From Deferribacterales bacterium (GTDB taxonomy: Bacteria; Chrysiogenota; Deferribacteres; Deferribacterales; JAISNW01), in assembly GCA_025997275.1 (NCBI GenBank), contig BNUJ01000030.1, positions 1 to 14,808 on the forward strand: a stretch of DNA of 14,808 bases, given 5' to 3'. The notes below the pieces were generated by a model. It did not search any database. It saw only the letters and a program-made list of their open reading frames with translations, and was not told the DNA's origin. This document shows positions 6,828 to 13,492 of this stretch, piece after piece. The position numbers were made by a program, and so were the translations under genes. Each line of letters opens with the position of its first letter. The stretch's first letter is position 1.

Positions 6828-8128
6828 TCCTCGTTAGTGCCTGGGATAATGTTTAATATCTCTTTAATGCTCATACACTGTTCATCAGCCTCTTTAGCCC
6901 GTTTATTTTTCAGTATAGTTTCAGCGGTGCGGAACATTGCAGGGTAGGCTGCACGCAATAAATGGTTGGCATATATTACAATATTAACGCCGTGTCCTAT
7001 AAGTTCGCTCTCATACACCTGACTATAAGACGATGGAACAGCTACAAGTGGTTTGCCCTCAGCGAAACCTTTATAAAGTTTGCAGAATTCAAATATCTCG
7101 TTAGGCTCTTTTTTGCGAGAGTGAATCATAATGCCGTCTGCACCAGCCTCAAGATATGCCTTTGCCCGTGCAACAGCGTCATCAACACCTTTGTCTAGTA
7201 TTAGGCTCTCTATACGAGCTATTATCATAAAGTCGTCCGTCACACGTGCAAGTTTGCCCGCCTGTATCTTTTCACAAAAGCCCTCAATGCTATCTTGTGA
7301 CTGAGACACATCTGTGCCGAATAGTGAATTGCGTTTCAAGCCAATTTTATCCTCTATGATAACAGCTGATACGCCCATACGCTCCAGTCGCCGCACAAGT
7401 AGCTTAAAATGCTCTGGGTATGAGCCAGTGTCGCCATCATATATCAGCGGGATAGTCGTAACCTCCAAAATATCGCTCAACGTGTTGCTACGTGAGGTAG
7501 AATCCACAAACTCAATATCTGGTTTCCCCTTTGCAGTGGAGTCTGTGAGACTTGACAACCAGATAGCATCAAACGTTTCTCGCTTGCCATTCTCTACAAC
7601 AGAGACGTTCTCTGCTATTAGTGCACTTATGCCATTGTGTGCCTCTATGGTGCGGACGATAGGTTTTGCGTTGATTAGTCGTCGTAGCTGCTTTATACGT
7701 ATGTTAGGAGTGGTGCCGATAGTTTTCTGCCTGCTTATAAGCTCTGTTGATGATATACCCTGTGTGTATTCTAGCTCTACCAGTTCGCCACCCCACTCTT
7801 TAAGCGTTTCAACAACGCGTTCACGCACAACTTTTTGCACCCCCTCACGCCAATCACTGCCATGAACTACGTAGTCGGGTTTATATTTGCGTAAGTTAGG
7901 CACGTAGTCTAGCGTATCTTGCGGAACTACGTGTGCAACACCTTTTATATTCTCAGCCACGACACGTCGCTCATCAAAAGACATATACGGCAGGCGTTTA
8001 TATGATGCTATTGCTTTATCGGTAAGCAAACCAAGCGTAACCTCTCCCAGCTCACGTCCGTGCTTAATAATATTTAGATGCCCCGGATGGATAAGGTCTG
8101 CTGCCATAGCTATATATACGCTCTTCAT
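6824..8128 (-). CDS. pepM: Fusion of nucleotidyltransferase (CMP-phosphonate forming) and phosphoenolpyruvate mutase
   Basis: The protein has 434 residues from ATG 8128, preceded by GGGGGCG; an earlier in-frame start at 8158 lacks support. Residues 1-135 are a TagD-like cytidylyltransferase domain with the HPGH nucleotide motif (14-17) and ISSTEL (125-130). Residues 150-410 are PEP mutase: WLSSL (190-194), DGDTG (231-235), the diagnostic EDKxxxKxNS motif (E259 to S268), ARIE (304-306 region) and IHSR (335-338). PEP mutase rearranges PEP to phosphonopyruvate and so creates the C-P bond; the fused domain is expected to activate the finished phosphonate with CTP. Such nucleotidyl activation is a known theme in phosphonate glycan/lipid synthesis. 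The first and a late pathway step thus sit on one chain. A short C-terminal extension (about 411-434) is not recognised. The gene has its own promoter and a dyad in its leader. Confidence 0.92.
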   Translation of the reverse strand: MKSVYIAMAADLIHPGHLNIIKHGRELGEVTLGLLTDKAIASYKRLPYMSFDERRVVAENIKGVAHVVPQDTLDYVPNLRKYKPDYVVHGSDWREGVQKVVRERVVETLKEWGGELVELEYTQGISSTELISRQKTIGTTPNIRIKQLRRLINAKPIVRTIEAHNGISALIAENVSVVENGKRETFDAIWLSSLTDSTAKGKPDIEFVDSTSRSNTLSDILEVTTIPLIYDGDTGSYPEHFKLLVRRLERMGVSAVIIEDKIGLKRNSLFGTDVSQSQDSIEGFCEKIQAGKLARVTDDFMIIARIESLILDKGVDDAVARAKAYLEAGADGIMIHSRKKEPNEIFEFCKLYKGFAEGKPLVAVPSSYSQVYESELIGHGVNIVIYANHLLRAAYPAMFRTAETILKNKRAKEADEQCMSIKEILNIIPGTNED

Positions 8129-8144
8129 AACGCCCCCAGTAAAA

Positions 8145-8157
8145 TGACACAATGTCA
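8145..8157 (-). promoter_or_regulatory. Short dyad in the pepM leader
   Basis: TGACA-CAA-TGTCA is a perfect 5-bp inverted repeat with a 3-base centre. It lies between the large dyad and the pepM ribosome-binding site and could form a small RNA hairpin or a half of a binding site. It is short enough to be chance. Confidence 0.3.
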
Positions 8158-8160
8158 ACT

Positions 8161-8198
8161 AAACGTGTAAATTTAACCAAGGTTAGAAAAACACGTTT
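8161..8198 (-). promoter_or_regulatory. 38-bp two-tier dyad at the pepM transcription start
   Basis: The element reads AAACGTGT, five bases, TAACC-AA-GGTTA, five bases, ACACGTTT on the plus strand. Both tiers share one centre (8179/8180), giving 13 complementary pairs. It begins about where the pepM transcript should start, so it could be a repressor operator across +1 or a 5' RNA hairpin with a symmetric internal loop. Its core and its 5-base spacers recur in the dyad at 8354-8387. Confidence 0.7.
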
Positions 8199-8204
8199 TA
8201 CCCT

Positions 8205-8233
8205 TATATATCACGAATACTTTTAGATGTCAA
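8205..8233 (-). promoter_or_regulatory. Sigma-70 promoter for pepM
   Basis: On the minus strand, a perfect TTGACA (8228-8233) is followed after 17 bases by TATATA (8205-8210). The expected start of transcription is near 8198, the first base of the 38-bp dyad. The resulting leader would be about 70 nucleotides long. Confidence 0.6.
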
Positions 8234-8257
8234 AAGAAATGCTATGAGTCCCTATTA

Positions 8258-8339
8258 TATTCTCCCCCAACGGGGGAGTGTCTCCGCAGGAGACGAGGGG
8301 GGTTTGTTCAGCCATTGACGCTCATCTAGGGGGAGAGAA
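8258..8339. repeat. Nested palindromic intergenic element (REP/MITE-like)
   Basis: The element contains a 7-bp hairpin (CTCCCCC-AAC-GGGGGAG), then a 5-bp hairpin (TCTCC-GCA-GGAGA), a G-rich stretch, and at the far end GGGGGAGAGAA, which is inversely related to the TTCTCCCCC at the left end. The nested, GC-rich structure in an AT-rich divergent spacer resembles dispersed palindromic repeat elements. Only one copy is in this window, so dispersal is unproven. It lies between the two TAACCTTGGTTA dyads. Confidence 0.5.
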
Positions 8340-8353
8340 ATACCCGTTCATAA

Positions 8354-8387
8354 CTTTCTAAAAATAACCTTGGTTAAAATGAGAAAG
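8354..8387 (+). promoter_or_regulatory. 34-bp two-tier dyad in front of the methyltransferase
   Basis: The element reads CTTTCT, five bases, TAACC-TT-GGTTA, five bases, AGAAAG, with all arms sharing the centre 8370/8371 (11 pairs). The core equals that of the pepM dyad when both are read in the sense of their genes, and the 5-base spacers match, but the outer arms differ in sequence while staying self-complementary. The 3' arm runs into the GGGGGG ribosome-binding site of the gene at 8398, so an RNA hairpin here could mask translation. Confidence 0.65.
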
Positions 8388-8397
8388 GGGGGATGTC

Positions 8398-9069
8398 GTG
8401 TCTAATGAGAGCGGACGTATAGACGATTTAAGCTTCTGGGAAGCGTATTATGCAGAATACACTGAACCTTTTGCTCCATCTCTATTTGCCAAGTATATTC
8501 TGGAACATTTTGCTAAACAGGGTAGCACCCTTATTGAGCTTGGTTGCGGTAATGGGCGGGACGCAGTGTTCTTCGCTGATAATGGCATTAAGGTGACGGC
8601 TATAGACCAGTGTGCTGGGGAGATAGAATATCTGAATAAACACCTTCAAAATGAGTTTCTAAAATTTTATTGCACTGATTTTACTAGTCTAAGTGTTGAA
8701 CATAGGTTTGATGTAGTTTATTCCCGCTTTACGTTGCATTCTGTAGCGGAGGAGCAGGAGGACGAAGTTATAAAGTGGAGTTTTGATTGCCTAAATGCTG
8801 GCGGATATCTTTGTATTGAGGCAAGAGGGCTGAATAACGAACTTTACAAAAAGGGTGAACCTGTTGCTGATAAACATAACACTTACATATACGAAGGGCA
8901 TAGCAGGCGGTTTATAGACCTCGCCAAAATGAAGGAAAAACTAAATAACATTGGCTTTGAAGTTGTGTTTGCGCAAGAACAAAAGGGATTTGCTCCTCAC
9001 AACGGCGAAGACGAAACATTCATGCGTCTGATAGCTAAAAATGTTGCCGATGTTCCACGCAGGTCGTGA
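8398..9069 (+). CDS. Class I SAM-dependent methyltransferase
   Basis: The protein has 223 residues with a GTG start at 8398, chosen because a G6 ribosome-binding site ends six bases upstream; ATG 8393 is out of frame. The SAM-binding motif I is LIELGCGNGRD (45-55), with an acidic residue ending strand 2 (AID, D70). FDVVYSRFTLHSV follows as motif IV/post-motif. The N-terminus SFWEAYYAEYTEPFAPSLFAK precedes the Rossmann core. The substrate is not evident. Its promoter region shares the TAACCTTGGTTA dyad with pepM, which suggests co-regulation with phosphonate synthesis. O-methylation of a surface phosphonate, comparable to DhpI on hydroxyethylphosphonate or the methyltransferases for Campylobacter O-methyl phosphoramidate, is a reasonable hypothesis (inference). 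A generic small-molecule methyltransferase is the alternative. Confidence 0.87.
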   Translation: MSNESGRIDDLSFWEAYYAEYTEPFAPSLFAKYILEHFAKQGSTLIELGCGNGRDAVFFADNGIKVTAIDQCAGEIEYLNKHLQNEFLKFYCTDFTSLSVEHRFDVVYSRFTLHSVAEEQEDEVIKWSFDCLNAGGYLCIEARGLNNELYKKGEPVADKHNTYIYEGHSRRFIDLAKMKEKLNNIGFEVVFAQEQKGFAPHNGEDETFMRLIAKNVADVPRRS

Positions 9070-9187
9070 AACCTAAAGTTTTCAATACCCACACGTTTAA
9101 TTGCTAGTAAAAAGCTTGACTAATGCCGCTATTAGAAAATAACCTACTCGTGCAACCACTCGTTTTAATGTATCTGTTAAGCAATTT

Positions 9188-9279
9188 GCACATATTCTAT
9201 TATACTTTTCGCACATATTCTATTATACTTTTCGCACATGTTCTATTATACTTTTCGCATACATTCTACTTTACTTTTC
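9188..9279. repeat. Four tandem copies of a 23-bp repeat upstream of the AAA ATPase
   Basis: Units begin GCACATATTCTATTATAC and end TTTTC. Copies are 9188-9210 and 9211-9233 (identical), 9234-9256 (one change) and 9257-9279 (more diverged), followed by a partial GCATA. Each unit carries a TATTAT -10-like hexamer. The array ends 21 bases before the ATPase start, so it probably holds its promoter(s) or operator sites. The preceding 9070-9187 is AT-rich and shows no convincing gene. Confidence 0.85.
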
Positions 9280-9300
9280 GCATAACATCGGCTATACGTA

Positions 9301-10542
9301 GTGAATATGAAAGAAGGGTATTTGCGTTGGCAGAGACAGGCGGTAAAGAAAGCATTGGCGACAAGACGAGTTGTCATCGTTTCTGGTGCCCGGCAAACTG
9401 GAAAGACCACACTTGCGCGTCAAGTTGTTGATAAGGGTGGTGATTATCGCACTTTGGACGATACCAACCTTTTTGCGCTGGCGGTAGCAGACCCGAAAGG
9501 ATTTGTAAAAAAATCTGCTAAAACTATGATTATTGACGAAATTCAAAAAGTTCCGAAACTGATTCCAGAAATCAAAATAGTTGTAGATAATGATAATCGT
9601 TCAGGGCAATATCTGCTGACTGGTTCAGCAAATATTCAATCTTTACCGAGTGTTTCTGAGAGTTTAGCTGGAAGAGTTAAGAACATCCGCTTACGTCCAC
9701 TGACTGTCGGAGAAACGCTTGGGAAAACACCTCTATTCTTAAAACGAGCTTTTGATAAAGATTTTCCTATAGGAACATCTGAATACGACAAGGAAGAGAT
9801 ATTAAATCTTGCGTTTCGCGGAGGATACCCTGAGGCAGTTCGTTTGCTAGATTTGTCTGAGCGCAAAGAATGGCACAAGGATTATATAAATACACTGGTG
9901 CAACGAGATTTGAAAGATATTGCGAACATTCGCCGACAAGGTGACTTACGGGAATTAGTGGGAGTTCTTGCGTCATGGTCTGCAAAATTCATAGATATGA
10001 CAGCTGTCGGCTCTGCCCTATCGCTAAATAAACTGACATTGGATAGTTATGTCAACGCTTTGATTGCGCTTTATCTTTTTGAAAAAGTATCACCCTGGAT
10101 TAAGACGGATTACGAGCGGGTTGGACGCCGTGCTAAATTTTATGCTACTGATACTGGCTTGATGACTTCAATTCTTGGTTGGAAACCGAAAGAAGTTCTG
10201 CTGAATCACGACCGCTCTGGTAAATTGATTGAAACATTTGTATTCCAAGAATTGGCAGCGCAAGTTGATTTAGAAAGTCAATATTCAATTTCACAATATC
10301 GCGACAGGCTGGACAGGGAGATTGATTTTATTGTTGAGCGTGAAGATGGGGCACTATTAGGGATAGAGGTTAAAGCAGGACATAACGTTTCTTCCAAAGA
10401 TTTTGAACCCCAAAAATGGTTTGTTGAAAATATACTAAAAAACAAAAAACCTTATGTAGGTATCGTTTTATATTCGGGAGATAGAACACTTTCATTTAGC
10501 GAAAATATGCTTGCTGTACCAATAGCTTCGCTATGGTTATAA
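9301..10542 (+). CDS. AAA ATPase with DUF4143-type C-terminal domain
   Basis: The protein has 413 residues. The start may be GTG 9301 or ATG 9307; neither has a clear ribosome-binding site. Walker A is GARQTGKTT (29-37), Walker B is TMIIDEIQ (75-82), the sensor-1-like LLTGSAN is at 105-111 and SLAGRV at 121-126. The C-terminal half matches the DUF4143 pattern and ends with IDFIVEREDG (341-350) and IEVK (355-358), a spacing reminiscent of PD-(D/E)XK nuclease folds (D342, E356, K358). Members are common, patchily distributed and of unknown function, often strain-specific. It separates the phosphonate-linked genes from the guaA operon, has its own repeat array and less of the CTA/ATA codon style of its neighbours, which suggests lateral acquisition (inference). 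Confidence 0.88.
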   Translation: MNMKEGYLRWQRQAVKKALATRRVVIVSGARQTGKTTLARQVVDKGGDYRTLDDTNLFALAVADPKGFVKKSAKTMIIDEIQKVPKLIPEIKIVVDNDNRSGQYLLTGSANIQSLPSVSESLAGRVKNIRLRPLTVGETLGKTPLFLKRAFDKDFPIGTSEYDKEEILNLAFRGGYPEAVRLLDLSERKEWHKDYINTLVQRDLKDIANIRRQGDLRELVGVLASWSAKFIDMTAVGSALSLNKLTLDSYVNALIALYLFEKVSPWIKTDYERVGRRAKFYATDTGLMTSILGWKPKEVLLNHDRSGKLIETFVFQELAAQVDLESQYSISQYRDRLDREIDFIVEREDGALLGIEVKAGHNVSSKDFEPQKWFVENILKNKKPYVGIVLYSGDRTLSFSENMLAVPIASLWL

Positions 10543-10569
10543 TCAACAACTCCTGATTCATGCCCCCTG

Positions 10570-11886
10570 CTATACTGATAGCTGTTGTCTTAGATAGCGG
10601 ACGCACTCAACGAGTGCTGAACTGTCACCTACCATGCCTCCCTTAGTTGCAAACTTCAAGCCCGGAAAGTCCCCCCCAATCATCTCTCCATAAGCAGCCA
10701 TAGGTAAAACCTCGCCCAACAGGTTAAACCCAAAGGTTTTCATTCTATTGCACACAGCCACCGTAATGTCGCCACCACAGGTGTAAAACCCCTTAAAGTT
10801 CTTGTCAGACTTAGCTATGCGATAGGTTATCTCCGCAATAGCTACATTTATCATACTAGAAATCTCATCAGCCGAACATTTATATCGCTCCGCGTACTCA
10901 TCTAGCCCTACACGTCCATCAGGCATAATACCCCTGCCAACAACGCTACAAAGCTCATATTTGTCACAATTATTCAATACCTCACTTACCACGCGCGAAA
11001 TCTCCGCCTCCGAACGCTCTGCTCCCTCTAAAAACTCCACCACCTCAATAAACACATTCAGCACACGCTGCGATGCGAGGAAATGCTCCACCTGCCCGCG
11101 CGCAATAGCATTAACACTGCCAACTGTTACCAAAATCTTCGGCTTGTCCCGCTCCACCTGTGGCACTGGCATCAACAATCTTGCTAATGTAGCGGTAAAG
11201 ACTCCTGGGTCAACTGCAATAAACGGCACCTCACTTGCAATGACCGCATCGGCGATGGTGTCAATGTCTTCCTGCGTAACCGCATCAAATACTATGTTGC
11301 GGACACCCCTGCTAGCAAAATCTTTGATTATCGCCATTATATGTCGCCTGCCTTGCATAATATCGCTGATTTCTATAGAGCCAATCGGATATTTAGTCTG
11401 CTTAGCAAATAAATCAGCACATACTGGCGTATGAACCGGCGTCTTAGGGTCAACTGCCACCTCAGTCTTGTGCAGAGGAATCGCATTTACCAGCAGATAG
11501 CCCCCCACCAAAATACGTCCGCCTGACGGGAAACATGGCACTATCATCGCCACCCTGTTACCGCCTAACGTATCAAGCATAGCATCCGTTTCACTGCCTA
11601 GGTTGCCACGCAGGGTAGTATCAATACGTTTAGAATAAACTTTAACTTGGTTTGATTTGAATAATTTGACGGCTTCAACAACACGACTATAAGCAACATC
11701 GGCACCAATGGCACGGCTGTCGGTAGAATAGACGATACAATCACAATCAGGCATATTGTTCCCATCAATATGCGCCACATTTAGAATGGTGTAAGTGGTG
11801 TAGTTAATCTTCTTTAACAGCACCCCCGTAGCATTTGCTCCTGTTAAATCATCAGCTATCACAATGCATTGAACACAATGAACCAC
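10570..11886 (-). CDS. Four-carbon acid sugar kinase family protein (DUF1537/OtnK-like)
   Basis: The protein has 438 residues with a GTG start at 11886, supported by GGGAG seven bases upstream inside the end of guaA. Family marks are IADDLTGANATG at the N-terminus (10-21), SKRIDTTLRGN (85-95) and, near the C-terminus, TCGGDITVAVC and a glycine-rich GGMVGDSSALVE nucleotide-binding segment. Characterised relatives phosphorylate threonate, erythronate or related acid sugars, usually beside a PdxA2-type dehydrogenase. No such partner is visible here. The gene starts four bases after the guaA stop, so it is probably cotranscribed and translationally coupled with guaA. Substrate cannot be deduced. 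A 7-C run (10671-10677) lies in the coding region but leaves the frame intact. Confidence 0.85.
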   Translation of the reverse strand: MVHCVQCIVIADDLTGANATGVLLKKINYTTYTILNVAHIDGNNMPDCDCIVYSTDSRAIGADVAYSRVVEAVKLFKSNQVKVYSKRIDTTLRGNLGSETDAMLDTLGGNRVAMIVPCFPSGGRILVGGYLLVNAIPLHKTEVAVDPKTPVHTPVCADLFAKQTKYPIGSIEISDIMQGRRHIMAIIKDFASRGVRNIVFDAVTQEDIDTIADAVIASEVPFIAVDPGVFTATLARLLMPVPQVERDKPKILVTVGSVNAIARGQVEHFLASQRVLNVFIEVVEFLEGAERSEAEISRVVSEVLNNCDKYELCSVVGRGIMPDGRVGLDEYAERYKCSADEISSMINVAIAEITYRIAKSDKNFKGFYTCGGDITVAVCNRMKTFGFNLLGEVLPMAAYGEMIGGDFPGLKFATKGGMVGDSSALVECVRYLRQQLSV

Positions 11887-11890
11887 TCTA

Positions 11891-13429
11891 TCACTCCCAT
11901 TCTATAGTAGCAGGCGGTTTAGAGCTGATGTCATAAACAAGCCTGTTTATCTTCTTTACCTCGTTGATAATTCTATTAGAAATCTTAGCTAACACATCGT
12001 GCGGTAGTCGCGCCCAGTCTGCCGTCATACCATCCATACTGACGACAGCCCTGAATGCCGCAACATTCTCATACGTGCGCCCATCGCCCATAACACCAAC
12101 CGTTTTTACAGGCAATAACACACAGAATGCTTGCCAAACTTCATTATATAATCCAGCCTTTTTTAGCTCCTCTATAGCTATATAATCAGCCTGTCTTAAT
12201 GTATCGCATTTATCTTTAGTGACTTCGCCTAGTATCCGCACCGCAAGCCCCGGACCGGGGAACGGATGTCTATCTACAATCTCATCTGATAGCCCCAACT
12301 CACGCCCTACCGCTCGAACTTCGTCCTTAAACAGCTCCCTGAGCGGCTCTATCAGCTTAAACTTCATATCTTTCGGCAACCCGCCTACGTTATGGTGACT
12401 CTTTATCGTGGCAGACGGTCCCCGCACAGATGCAGACTCTATTACATCAGGGTATAGCGTGCCTTGCGCAAGAAAATCAAAATCTCCGCGCTTTTTAGAC
12501 TCGTTCTCAAAGGTTCGCACAAATAGCTCGCCTATGACTTTGCGTTTCGTTTCAGGGTCTTCTACGCCCTTTAACGCTGTTAAGAAACGTTCCTCGGCAT
12601 CTATGCAGACTAAATCTGTCTTGAAGTCTCCCGTAAATGCACGTTTGACTTCTTCTGCCTCGTTCAGCCTCATCAGCCCAGTGTCAACCAGCACACAGGT
12701 GAGTCTGTCCCCGATAGCCCGCTGTATTAACGCCGCCGCTACCGATGAATCCACCCCGCCCGATAGCCCACACAACACACGTTGAGTGCCGACAGCGTCT
12801 TTAATCCGCGCTATCTGCTCATCTATAAAGTTCTTGGTAGTCCAGTCGCCCTTGCAGCCACATACACCTATAAGGAAATTTTTTAATATCTGCCCGCCCT
12901 GCTCGGTATGCGTTACCTCTGGGTGGAACTGAATAGCATAAAGTTCCATATCTTTATGAGAAATCGCCGCAATGGGTGCATCAGTAGCTTTAGCAATCAC
13001 ATCAAAGCAATCTGGAACGTTCTTGACGCTATCCCCATGGCTCATCCACACATTAGCATATTTAGGAACGCCTACAAACAGAGCATTCTCCCGCTCAATG
13101 CTGATGCCGCTACGCCCATAGCCACGCGTATTAGACGGGGCAACCTGCCCGCCGAATACCTGCACCATCAGCTGCATGCCGTAGCAAATGCCCAGCACGG
13201 GTATGCCTAGCTCAAAAAGCCCTTTGTCTATAGTGGGCGCACCATCGTCATAGACGCTGTATGGGCTGCCTGATAGGATAATCCCCTTAGGTTTTTTAGA
13301 TTTAAGAACATCAAGAACTGCATCACATGGCAATATTTCGGAATAAACCCCAAGTTCACGCGTCCGCCGTGCAATAAGCTGCGTGTATTGCGAACCGTAG
13401 TCTATTATCAGCACTAATTCACGATTCAT
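11891..13429 (-). CDS. guaA: GMP synthase (glutamine-hydrolysing)
   Basis: The enzyme has 512 residues from ATG 13429; GTG 13435 is also in frame, but GGGTGGTG is better spaced for the ATG. It converts XMP, ATP and glutamine to GMP. The glutaminase domain shows GICYGMQ with the catalytic Cys82, and FHPE with His169 and Glu171. The ATP-pyrophosphatase domain has the P-loop SGGVDSS (223-229), and the C-terminal dimerisation domain ends in the canonical PPATIEWE. The length is typical, and no lesion is seen. It has its own promoter just upstream (13458-13486) and is followed immediately by the acid sugar kinase gene. It is a housekeeping gene and gives no functional link to the phosphonate block. 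Confidence 0.97.
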   Translation of the reverse strand: MNRELVLIIDYGSQYTQLIARRTRELGVYSEILPCDAVLDVLKSKKPKGIILSGSPYSVYDDGAPTIDKGLFELGIPVLGICYGMQLMVQVFGGQVAPSNTRGYGRSGISIERENALFVGVPKYANVWMSHGDSVKNVPDCFDVIAKATDAPIAAISHKDMELYAIQFHPEVTHTEQGGQILKNFLIGVCGCKGDWTTKNFIDEQIARIKDAVGTQRVLCGLSGGVDSSVAAALIQRAIGDRLTCVLVDTGLMRLNEAEEVKRAFTGDFKTDLVCIDAEERFLTALKGVEDPETKRKVIGELFVRTFENESKKRGDFDFLAQGTLYPDVIESASVRGPSATIKSHHNVGGLPKDMKFKLIEPLRELFKDEVRAVGRELGLSDEIVDRHPFPGPGLAVRILGEVTKDKCDTLRQADYIAIEELKKAGLYNEVWQAFCVLLPVKTVGVMGDGRTYENVAAFRAVVSMDGMTADWARLPHDVLAKISNRIINEVKKINRLVYDISSKPPATIEWE

Positions 13430-13457
13430 TATCACACCACCCTGCTTGTTGCACTTA

Positions 13458-13486
13458 CTTATAGCACGTTATTTTATCTCAGACAA
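13458..13486 (-). promoter_or_regulatory. guaA: Sigma-70 promoter for guaA
   Basis: On the minus strand, TTGTCT (13481-13486) is followed after 17 bases by TATAAG (13458-13463). The -35 matches at 4 of 6 positions and the -10 at 5 of 6. It sits in the short gap after the Sel1/LprI-like gene. No purine-type riboswitch was recognised in the brief leader. Confidence 0.5.
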
Positions 13487-13492
13487 CTGTTA

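Noticed and set aside
7314..7865. 183-residue plus-strand open frame opposite pepM
   Set aside because: It is serine- and arginine-rich, has no recognisable domain, and lies wholly within a clearly coding antisense gene.
8258..8300. Rho-independent terminator
   Set aside because: The hairpins are GC-rich, but no clear T tract follows in either direction, and the two flanking genes diverge, so no transcript needs ending here.
8387..8392. G6 run before the methyltransferase as a phase switch
   Set aside because: It is well explained as a strong ribosome-binding site six bases before the GTG start and is too short for frequent slippage.
9188..9279. CRISPR array
   Set aside because: The 23-bp units are directly abutting, with no spacers between them, and no cas genes are present.
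9123..9431. 102-residue plus-strand open frame across the 23-bp repeats
   Set aside because: Its residues come mostly from translating the tandem repeats, and it overlaps the start of the ATPase in another frame.
10671..10677. Seven-C run within the acid sugar kinase gene as a second phase-variation tract
   Set aside because: The frame is intact on both sides, the codons GGG GGG encode a plausible Gly-Gly, and seven bases is short for a hypermutable tract.
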